NCBI RefSeq assembly: GCF_000737715.1
Contig: NZ_JPRN01000009.1
Location: forward strand, 1-64,000
DNA from: Chryseobacterium sp. JM1
GTDB lineage: Bacteria; Bacteroidota; Bacteroidia; Flavobacteriales; Weeksellaceae
Length of the DNA stretch: 64,000 bases
Direction of reading: 5' to 3'
Shown: piece after piece, positions 8,671-16,126 of the stretch
Layout of the letters: every line of letters begins with the position of its first letter
Position numbering within the stretch: position 1 is the first letter of the stretch
Made by a program: the position numbers and the translations under genes
Notes under the pieces: model-generated
Told to the model about the DNA's origin: nothing
What the model saw: the letters and a program-made list of their open reading frames with translations, nothing else
Databases searched by the model: none

Positions 8671-8695
8671 TTTTTTCTGTCTTTAATTTCTATAA

Positions 8696-8738
8696 CAAAT
8701 GTAATTATATTTTTTGAATTTTCAATAATTTTTGAAAA
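8696..8738 (-). promoter_or_regulatory. Promoter of the GbsR-type gene with overlapping operator, copy 2
   Basis: On the minus strand TTG (8723-8725), 19 bp, and TACATTTG (8696-8703) match the Bacteroidota promoter consensus exactly. The inverted repeat TTTTCA-N8-TGAAAA (8719-8738) covers the TTG, so a bound protein would block the promoter. The start codon at 8670 lies 26 bp below the -7 box. Confidence 0.65.
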
Positions 8739-8755
8739 TTAATTTTTATCCATTT

Positions 8756-8812
8756 GATTGGACGGTATCCTATCCTCGATTAAATCGTCACTTCGTGACT
8801 GGCTGTTTGTTT
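8756..8812. repeat. Single diverged copy of the two-hairpin repeat
   Basis: GATTGGA-N5-TCCTATC is followed by TTAAATCG and the hairpin GTCAC-TTC-GTGAC. Compared with the array at 5030, the second base pair of the second hairpin has changed on both sides (C-G to T-A), keeping the stem. It lies directly after the SGNH gene stop and could also serve as its 3' end structure. A further decayed piece (CTTCGTGACT and GTTTGTTT) lies near 11449-11463. Confidence 0.65.
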
Positions 8813-8821
8813 AGTAGTTTA

Positions 8822-9742
8822 TTATTTGGGGAGTTTCTTTTCTACCAGTTTAGTTAGCTTTTCTGCTCCGATACTGTTCAGATGATCTGCATCATAGAAA
8901 TCAGAAATGTTAAAGTAAGAACTTTGCATATAATCAATATGACAGCATGTTTGTGGATATTTCTTTAATAAATAATCATACACATTCATCGTATTGGCAA
9001 GTTGAGATTGGTTACAATTCTGATAATATTTAAGAGTGACGGGACTTGAAAGGAAAACCACCTTGATTTGCTTTTCTTCAGCAAATTTGACCATCCTGTT
9101 TAATATCTCTTTATTTATCTCAAAATTATGTAGGTATTCTTCTGACTGTATATTAAAAGTATGTCTTTTGGCTGCTACTTTTGCCGACTCACTGATATCA
9201 AACGGAGAAGGTGATTGATAAGCTGTTCCAAATCCCAGACGGGTGCTAAGTGAATGATGTTTTTTTTGAATATAATAATCTTCAATCTTTTTTATTTGAT
9301 CCTGAATCTTTCCATTAAAAATCTCTGTATAATTGATCGGGTCATATCCTATACCGAAATGATAGTATAAATTGTAGTTTTTAATTCTCCACTTATCATT
9401 CGCTGTTTCCAAGGTATAATACATGGAAACGTAATCTGCAGGAATCACAATATATTTCAGATTTTTCCAATGGTATTTATCCAGAATCATATGGTCCAGA
9501 TTAAGAGACTGCGATATATAGGATGCATTATAAGATTGATGTAACGCGAAATCCGGATTAATCCCAAAATACACATGCGAGTTTCCCAGATAGAGCACTT
9601 CTACGCTGTTTGAATTTTCATCCAAGTAATCACTTTTGATAGCGTACTCATTTGGAATACGTTCAAGTAGATACTCCATTGCGGCTAAAACAGCGACAAC
9701 CGGAATCATGAAGTAAACGAGATTTTTTAGCAGCTTTTTCAT
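8822..9742 (-). CDS. SGNH-hydrolase-like membrane-anchored protein, partner of the MBOAT acyltransferase
   Basis: The 306 residues begin with one transmembrane helix (LVYFMIPVVAVLAAMEYLL). The rest is extracytoplasmic. SGNH-type signatures are present: YLGNSHVYFG with Ser55 in place of the GDS block, a KVVFLSSPVT strand, and DADHLN with Asp284 and His287 as the likely block V residues. Proteins of this kind (AlgJ/AlgX- or DltD-like) transfer or remove acyl groups after an MBOAT protein has moved them across the membrane. Its start overlaps the stop of the MBOAT gene (TAATG), strongly supporting a joint role. The acylated polymer is not identified by the context. Confidence 0.7.
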   Translation of the reverse strand: MKKLLKNLVYFMIPVVAVLAAMEYLLERIPNEYAIKSDYLDENSNSVEVLYLGNSHVYFGINPDFALHQSYNASYISQSLNLDHMILDKYHWKNLKYIVIPADYVSMYYTLETANDKWRIKNYNLYYHFGIGYDPINYTEIFNGKIQDQIKKIEDYYIQKKHHSLSTRLGFGTAYQSPSPFDISESAKVAAKRHTFNIQSEEYLHNFEINKEILNRMVKFAEEKQIKVVFLSSPVTLKYYQNCNQSQLANTMNVYDYLLKKYPQTCCHIDYMQSSYFNISDFYDADHLNSIGAEKLTKLVEKKLPK

Positions 9743-11175
9743 TAGAATTGAAAATAAATAAAAATTTGTTCTTCACCCGAGAAATAAATAATACCACCCA
9801 TAAGGATGTAATAAAACCCCCATCTCACCCATCGGTTATGGTCCAAATGCATCTTTTCAATGGCAAAATTATCTTTCCTTCCAAACCACTCTACCGCCAT
9901 AAAAAACAGGATGATCGCCACCAGCCATTTTACTTCTTTTTGCGGATATTTTAAAAGTGAATAGCTGCAGATTCTCCGAATGTATTTCAAGGCATCCATC
10001 ACACTGTCAGCTCTGAAGAATATCCATGCGAAAACGGTAAGTCCAAACGTAAAGCCCATCATCAGGATTTCTTTTACATTGGGAAATAAGGAATTTTCAG
10101 CAACAACATTTAAATTATTCCTGTTGGTTTTAAAGATAATTGAAGGCATAATAAATAAAGCATTTAGAAATCCCCAAACGATGAAGGTCCAGTTGGCTCC
10201 ATGCCAGAAACCGGAAACGAGGAAAATAATAAATGTATTCCTTATTCTCATCCAATTTCCCCCATTACTTCCTCCTAAGGGAATATAAAGATAATCCCGG
10301 AACCATGATGAAAGTGAAATATGCCAACGTCTCCAAAACTCTGCAATATCACGTGAAAAATAAGGATAATTGAAGTTTTTCAATAAATCAAACCCAAGAA
10401 GTCTCGCCGTCCCCAATGCAATGTCTGAATACCCGGAAAAATCTCCATAGATCTGAAATGCAAAGAGAACAGCACCAACAGCCAACGTACTTCCATACAA
10501 TCCCTGGTGATGACCAAAAATATCATTTACATAAATGGCGCACTGATCAGCAATTACAATTTTTTTAAACAGTCCCCAAAGGATCTGCCGTAATCCGCTT
10601 AATGCATTTTCATAACCGAACGTTCTCTGAATTTTGATCTGAGGCAGTAAGTGGGTCGCTCTTTCAATAGGACCGGCTACCAGTAAAGGGAAAAAGCTTA
10701 CAAATAAGCTATAGTCTACAAAATTGCGCTCAGCCTTTATTCTTTTCTTATAAATATCAATCACATATGAAAGACCATGAAATGTATAAAATGAAATCCC
10801 CACGGGAAGTATGACATTAAGAAGCCAGATATTGACTTTGAAGCCGAAATTTGACAGAAAATCGGCAAAGCTTTCAATAAAGAAATTGTAGTATTTAAAA
10901 AAGCCCAGAAATCCTAAATTAATGACAATACTTAATGTCAGCCAGAATTTAGCTTCCCTATTATTCTTACTGTTTTCAATCTTAATGCCTGAGAAATAAT
11001 CCAGTCCAATGGAGAACATCAAAAGAAACAGAAACCTCCAGTCCCAACAGGAATAAAAATAAAAGCTTGCGATGAGAAGTAAGATATTCTGCCATTTCAA
11101 ACTTTTATTTATCATCCAGTAAATGCAGAATATAACCGGGAAAAACAGGGCAAATGAAAGGGAATTAAATAACAT
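9742..11175 (-). CDS. MBOAT family O-acyltransferase (AlgI/DltB type)
   Basis: The 477-residue polytopic protein shows the full AlgI/DltB pattern: ILLLIASFYFYSCWDWRFL, LPVGISFYTFHGLSYVIDIY, VAGPIERATHLLPQ, the QIYGDFSGYSDIALGTARLLGF segment, the EFWRRWHISLSSWFRDYLYIPLGGS loop and the catalytic SGFWHGANWTF motif with His325. AlgI-type proteins move acyl groups from a cytoplasmic donor to an exported polymer with an SGNH partner. The partner is encoded next in the same unit with a one-base overlap. No glycan synthesis genes are nearby, so the acceptor is unknown. A TATATTTG -7 box lies 23 bp upstream. Confidence 0.92.
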   Translation of the reverse strand: MLFNSLSFALFFPVIFCIYWMINKSLKWQNILLLIASFYFYSCWDWRFLFLLMFSIGLDYFSGIKIENSKNNREAKFWLTLSIVINLGFLGFFKYYNFFIESFADFLSNFGFKVNIWLLNVILPVGISFYTFHGLSYVIDIYKKRIKAERNFVDYSLFVSFFPLLVAGPIERATHLLPQIKIQRTFGYENALSGLRQILWGLFKKIVIADQCAIYVNDIFGHHQGLYGSTLAVGAVLFAFQIYGDFSGYSDIALGTARLLGFDLLKNFNYPYFSRDIAEFWRRWHISLSSWFRDYLYIPLGGSNGGNWMRIRNTFIIFLVSGFWHGANWTFIVWGFLNALFIMPSIIFKTNRNNLNVVAENSLFPNVKEILMMGFTFGLTVFAWIFFRADSVMDALKYIRRICSYSLLKYPQKEVKWLVAIILFFMAVEWFGRKDNFAIEKMHLDHNRWVRWGFYYILMGGIIYFSGEEQIFIYFQF

Positions 11176-11197
11176 TTATATTTTCAAATTTGTTTCG

Positions 11198-11205
11198 CAA
11201 ATATA
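11198..11205 (-). promoter_or_regulatory. -7 promoter element of the MBOAT-SGNH operon
   Basis: TATATTTG on the minus strand fits TAnnTTTG and lies 22 bp before the MBOAT start codon. No good TTG stands at the expected 19 bp, so the -33 part is weak. The remaining gap to 11476 is AT-rich and contains only the decayed repeat near 11449-11463. Confidence 0.45.
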
Positions 11206-11476
11206 AAAAAGAAATAATACATATTTATTAACAATAACATTAATTTAATTAAACAAATATAAAATAATTAAGAATATATTACTAAATACAAAACACCCCA
11301 TTACCCGGCATTTATATGAATTTATTTAATCATAAATAACTGTTTACCTTAATTGTAGTATATAAATGTTTATTTTATCTTATAAAATTGATAGCAATTG
11401 TATGTATGGATTTTAAATGTGTTTGTTTTTTTGCTAGTTAGAACTTCGTGACTAGTGTTTGTTTATAAAATAAAAA

Positions 11477-11503
11477 AGAGGTAATGCTTAAAACAATACC
11501 TCT
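11477..11503 (-). terminator. Intrinsic terminator of the alpha-2-macroglobulin operon
   Basis: AGAGGTA pairs with TACCTCT, with one mismatch and two further pairs toward a CTTAAAA loop. On the minus strand it is followed by TTTTTTATTTTAT. It lies about 50 bp past the stop of the gene at 11555 and closes the four-gene unit. Confidence 0.75.
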
Positions 11504-11554
11504 ATCTTCTATTTTTTATTTAAATAATATTCTTTAAAACACTCCCATTATTCA

Positions 11555-14500
11555 TTACTCATTACTCATAATTCTGGTACTGATTCCCTCATTCCAAGAC
11601 TTCGCTTCAGGCATATAATAAAGATATACATTGCTGGCTTTTCCGGTATATTCTCCTGCAAATTCAACTTTAAGATCAAGATTGATCACCTTTGTTTCCT
11701 CAGCATCAAAATGTTCCCAGTACAACACCAGATAATTGTCGAATATTTCATAATAAGCGACTTGCTTTTTGTCAATAAGATCTTTCAACAGAGCATTTTG
11801 GAGAGTCAGCCCGGCTGGAATTCCGATTTTAGCAGTGACCATCTGTAAAGGTCCGTTGATTTTATTTTTTACCGTAACCGTCATTCTGTTGGTCTCCCCT
11901 ACTTTCGCCTTTGCAGATTTCAGCGTGGTCTCCAGTGTCACAGGAATATCCTTACTTTCCGGAGCCTGTAAAGTGTAATACTGATAATCCAGCTTATATG
12001 GCAATCCTTTTGGGATGTCTCCGGCATATTCAATGTCTATTTCGTTCTCTCCGGTCCTGTATGCTGAACTCAGGCTTACATCAGGGGCTACTTCTACATT
12101 GTTTATTTTAATTTTTGGCTTTTCGGTTCCGTACAGCTTTTCATTTTTAGCAAAGAAATCAGACATCGCTTCCAAGGCTAATATAGTAGCCTGCGTGGAG
12201 CCAAAACTATAATATCCGTTATAATTGATCAATTGATCTGCTGCTTCTGCGATTTTCAGCTGATTGATTTTTTCATCCTTCTGAAGGGCCATGATGTAAA
12301 GCGACAGCGTTTCTGCATTGGCTGAGACCCCTCCGGAGCCTGTAAAAGTGACCTCCGTTTTTTCAGTTTTACTTTCATACTGCTGATTCAGTAGTGTCAT
12401 AAGCTGTTGATATTCTTTTGCTTTTCCAAGATAGGCAGATGCATTGGCCATCAGGGTGAGCTGGTAAGAATCTTTTGTGGCTAATACTTTATTCAATGCA
12501 TTTTTATATGGTTCTTCCAATTCATTTTTTAACCCGATTTTTGACAGAGCATAGATCACATACATATTTCTCGACCAGGCATAATTGGAGAAAGGACTCT
12601 TCATTTCAAAACTTTTTCTTACTTCAAAAGTTCCGTTCTGATTTTTCCTGGATAAAATGAAAGAGGTCAGATTCTGGATCAGCTTAGGATCAATGTCCAC
12701 ATATTTCTTAAGATCCCTGAATTCCAGTAAGGCAAAAGCTGACACCGAAGCATCAGATTCCGAAGCATTGAAATATCCGAAACCTCCATCCTTATTTTTA
12801 TAGCTAAGCATTTTCTGGTAGCCCTTTCTCATATTTCTGATCACAAAACTTTCCGTCTCGGGCGTGATCTTTTTAATTGATTTTAAATAATCAAGAATGA
12901 AAATATTTGGATACACCGTAGATGAAAGCTGCTCAAAACATCCGTGAGGTTGGCGTTTCAATCTTTCCATGTCATCAAACAGCTGAAGAGCCGTATTTTG
13001 ATACACGTAATACGAAGATGAGAAACTTCCGTTGATGTATTCCGGAATGTTGGCCTTTATGTTTTCAGAAGAATTATTGATGACAGAATAATGGTGCGGA
13101 AATCCTTTTTCTTCAACATTAAAAGGAAAAATAGCCGCTTCTCTGAAGTCTCCTGACTGTATTGAAAACTGGATATTAGAACTTATTACATCATCAGTCT
13201 GCATGGTCACAAACAACCTTCCCGATTCCAATGGTTTCAGGGTAATGATACTGTCAAATTTTATTAGTTTAACTCTATTCGGAACAATGACATCCATGAT
13301 CATTTTCCGGGTTTCTGCGGAGTTGTTTTTAATGACTACCGGAATCGTCATCTGATCTGCCCTCGTCAGGTACTGAGGAATTTTAGCATCAATGGAGATG
13401 AGGCTCTGAGCAGCATATACCGTTTCATCCCTTCCTATCTGGCCTTTCCCGGAAATACCTTCGGTTATGATTCTGAAAGCAGTATTGGCATCGGAATTAT
13501 AAAATTCAACCTGCGCTTTTCCTTTTTTATCAGTTTCTAACACAGGATTCCAGTAGATGTTTTCCCTGTAGTCAAAACGGTATGAAGTATTGGTACTCTG
13601 ATAGACAGGATACTGAAAATTTCTGCTGTAAGAATAGGTAACAAGGCTGTCATTCGGAACTGCCATCACTGCATAATAAGATTTTGGAGTAACGTCAATT
13701 CTCAGTTGTGAACGCGAGTTTTTGACAGAATTAATAAGAATGACTCCATTAACCCCCAAACTTCCATAAAGAGATGTGGCAGCAGCATCTTTCAAAACCG
13801 TTATACTGCTGATATCACTTGGATTGATTGTTGTTTTGAAATTTTCGACCAGCACTCCATCAACAACATACAGCGGAGTTTTGTTTGATACAGAAACCGA
13901 TCCTCTTATCACAACATTACTTCCGGGCTGTCCACTGGCTCTGTTGACCATAACTCCGGAGACTTTTCCTGTTAATACAGATGCAACATCCGGATTCTGC
14001 AATCCTTCTTCCTTTGAAACAGTTGTTGCTGATGCTAAACCATTTTTTTTGATTCTATAAGCCATTACGACCACTTCTTCAATTCTATCTGACTTTATAG
14101 TGTCACTTTTCGTATTTCCTCTGCTTTCGGATGATCTTTTTGTACGGCTTTCAGGAACATACTTTGTCTTTTCCTGCTCTATAATCTTTTTTTCAGGATC
14201 TTTTCGCATTTCTATCTTTCCGGTTTCTTTTACAGCTTCTTTAACGATTTCCTGTACATTCACATTATTCAGTGATTTTTTCGCCAGCGGATTTACCGGA
14301 AGCCTGTAAGATAGAATTCTGATCTTCACCTCCTGTTTAGGTTGAAAAGATTTAGCAACAAGTTTGTAGGAATTATCTTTTTTAAGATCCGAGAAATAGA
14401 ATGTTCCCTCTTCAGAAGTCGTCTGTTTAAGAGTTTTGTATCCTTCGATGAGGTAAACGTCGGCTTTGACAGGTTTCCCATTCTCATCTTCTACAATTCC

Positions 14501-16123
14501 ATAAATGGGATTCTTTTTTTCAGGAAGGTATTTATATTTTTGATTTGTAATGACTTCGGGAACCATCTCAAAATACCTGTAGCCATTGGTAAGCATCAAA
14601 AGATCAAGACTCTTAGCTGCCTTTTCTTCTTTTTTATCAAAATAAAACTGTGGTCTTTCCACTTTTCCTTTCAATTCCGAATCCATCAGGAGCCAGGAAA
14701 TGATATTATTCTGTTTGTCATCCGCATAGGTCCAGAGTTTATCATCTACAACGCTCATAGCAAGATTGGCAGGAACAGGAAGTCCGTTTTCATCCGTGGT
14801 TTCAATGTCCAGTACTACTTTTTCCCTTGGAAGATACTGTTGTTTTACAGGCTTAATTTTCACATTCATCTGTCTGTTTCCATGGGCAAAAACAATACGT
14901 TCTGCAAGGGGAATTTCTCCTTTAAAAACAGTAAATCTGCAAATACCGGCGGGAAGTTCTTTTTCAGAAATTTCAAACTGATTAAAACCTTTCTGTAATG
15001 AAAATGTCTGATTATAGATCTCTTTTTCCCGGAAGCTTCCTTTTAAAATAATTGTTTTTGCTCCTGTAGATTTGATCTTTGCGTAGATCTTTTGGTTTTC
15101 TTTATGCATATTAAAAACCACACCTTCATCTTTAGCCTCAGGAAGCGGGTATGTTTGGGAAATATTTTCAGGTTTAAGGACTTTTGCGTAATACGTTTCT
15201 CCTTTTTTAGGAGTAAAGAGAAAACTCCCCATTCCAAAATTATAGGCTGAAGTTTCTGCTACTTTTTGGTTGTTCTGATTAAAAATTTCCAAAACGGCAT
15301 CAACAGGTTTTTCATATTCATCTACAATTTTAAATGCTACATTCTGCTCAATTCCATTGATAAAAGTTCCTCCTTCCGGCATAAATTTCACATCAAGATG
15401 ATTCAGAACAATAGGAATATTTCTGGAAACAGATTCTGTAAAACCATCAAAATTCACTTTAATATTCAGCAAAGCATCAGAAGATTTCAAAACCTTCGGA
15501 AGATTGAATTTAAGCTGTTTTTTGCCTTCATTATCGGTGAGCAGTTTTCCTTCTGAAATGATCTCCCCATTGTGCATCACCGTATAATCTGCTTCATAGA
15601 AAGGAATCACCTGATTGCTTAGGCTTCGCATTGAAAAATCTGCCAAAACCTCATCACCCGGGCCATATCCTTTTTTAGGAAACTCAAGCTTCATCAGAAT
15701 TCTGGGTGAAACTACTTTCTGTAAGGTGATTTCTTTTTCAAAGGCATTTTTTCCTTCCTCATTCTGCATCCAGTTCGTAAAGGCTCTGATTTTGTAAATT
15801 CCGCCCTTCATCTCATCACTGAAATAGAAATATCCTTCTGCATACCCTTTTTCAATCTCGTATTTGGCTTTTTTAATCACACTTCCGCTTGGATCAATCA
15901 GTTCAAAGTTGACAACCCTGCTCTGATCCGCCGGAAGATTATTTTCGGCTTTCACGACGTAAATTTTAAAGTACATTTCTTCACCAGGCTTATAAAAAAC
16001 ATGGCTGGTTTGTATATACGTTTTTTCTTTTTCGAAATCTTTAAAGTGATTTTGTGCCTTCAATCCAATATTTGAAAACACTAAAGCAAAGAGTAAAATA
16101 TAAGTTGTTATCTTGAAATTCAT
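11555..16123 (-). CDS. Alpha-2-macroglobulin family protein with internal SusC-type plug domain
   Basis: This 1522-residue secreted protein has a signal peptide (ITTYILLFALVFSNIGLKAQ). Seen in order: MG1/MG2-like domains (about 30-135 and after), further beta domains, a carboxypeptidase-regulatory-like repeat (about 545-610), a SusC-type TonB plug-like domain (about 690-795: GKVSGVMVN, VVIRGS, LYVVDGV, VLKDAAATSLYGSLGVNGVIL), a macroglobulin bait and A2M region, and the helical thioester domain from about 1030. The motif PHGCFEQ near residue 1059 keeps the Cys and Gln needed for an internal thioester. Bacterial macroglobulins trap proteases or act at the envelope. A plug domain in the middle is unusual. 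The barrel gene ends 3 bp upstream, so they are cotranscribed. The stop codon falls inside a GAGTAATGAGTAATGA repeat. Confidence 0.85.
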   Translation of the reverse strand: MNFKITTYILLFALVFSNIGLKAQNHFKDFEKEKTYIQTSHVFYKPGEEMYFKIYVVKAENNLPADQSRVVNFELIDPSGSVIKKAKYEIEKGYAEGYFYFSDEMKGGIYKIRAFTNWMQNEEGKNAFEKEITLQKVVSPRILMKLEFPKKGYGPGDEVLADFSMRSLSNQVIPFYEADYTVMHNGEIISEGKLLTDNEGKKQLKFNLPKVLKSSDALLNIKVNFDGFTESVSRNIPIVLNHLDVKFMPEGGTFINGIEQNVAFKIVDEYEKPVDAVLEIFNQNNQKVAETSAYNFGMGSFLFTPKKGETYYAKVLKPENISQTYPLPEAKDEGVVFNMHKENQKIYAKIKSTGAKTIILKGSFREKEIYNQTFSLQKGFNQFEISEKELPAGICRFTVFKGEIPLAERIVFAHGNRQMNVKIKPVKQQYLPREKVVLDIETTDENGLPVPANLAMSVVDDKLWTYADDKQNNIISWLLMDSELKGKVERPQFYFDKKEEKAAKSLDLLMLTNGYRYFEMVPEVITNQKYKYLPEKKNPIYGIVEDENGKPVKADVYLIEGYKTLKQTTSEEGTFYFSDLKKDNSYKLVAKSFQPKQEVKIRILSYRLPVNPLAKKSLNNVNVQEIVKEAVKETGKIEMRKDPEKKIIEQEKTKYVPESRTKRSSESRGNTKSDTIKSDRIEEVVVMAYRIKKNGLASATTVSKEEGLQNPDVASVLTGKVSGVMVNRASGQPGSNVVIRGSVSVSNKTPLYVVDGVLVENFKTTINPSDISSITVLKDAAATSLYGSLGVNGVILINSVKNSRSQLRIDVTPKSYYAVMAVPNDSLVTYSYSRNFQYPVYQSTNTSYRFDYRENIYWNPVLETDKKGKAQVEFYNSDANTAFRIITEGISGKGQIGRDETVYAAQSLISIDAKIPQYLTRADQMTIPVVIKNNSAETRKMIMDVIVPNRVKLIKFDSIITLKPLESGRLFVTMQTDDVISSNIQFSIQSGDFREAAIFPFNVEEKGFPHHYSVINNSSENIKANIPEYINGSFSSSYYVYQNTALQLFDDMERLKRQPHGCFEQLSSTVYPNIFILDYLKSIKKITPETESFVIRNMRKGYQKMLSYKNKDGGFGYFNASESDASVSAFALLEFRDLKKYVDIDPKLIQNLTSFILSRKNQNGTFEVRKSFEMKSPFSNYAWSRNMYVIYALSKIGLKNELEEPYKNALNKVLATKDSYQLTLMANASAYLGKAKEYQQLMTLLNQQYESKTEKTEVTFTGSGGVSANAETLSLYIMALQKDEKINQLKIAEAADQLINYNGYYSFGSTQATILALEAMSDFFAKNEKLYGTEKPKIKINNVEVAPDVSLSSAYRTGENEIDIEYAGDIPKGLPYKLDYQYYTLQAPESKDIPVTLETTLKSAKAKVGETNRMTVTVKNKINGPLQMVTAKIGIPAGLTLQNALLKDLIDKKQVAYYEIFDNYLVLYWEHFDAEETKVINLDLKVEFAGEYTGKASNVYLYYMPEAKSWNEGISTRIMSNE

Positions 16124-16126
16124 ACC

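Noticed and set aside
14342-14998. 218-codon open frame opposite the macroglobulin gene
   Set aside because: Phe/Lys/Ile-rich shadow of an AT-rich coding strand with no recognisable domain.
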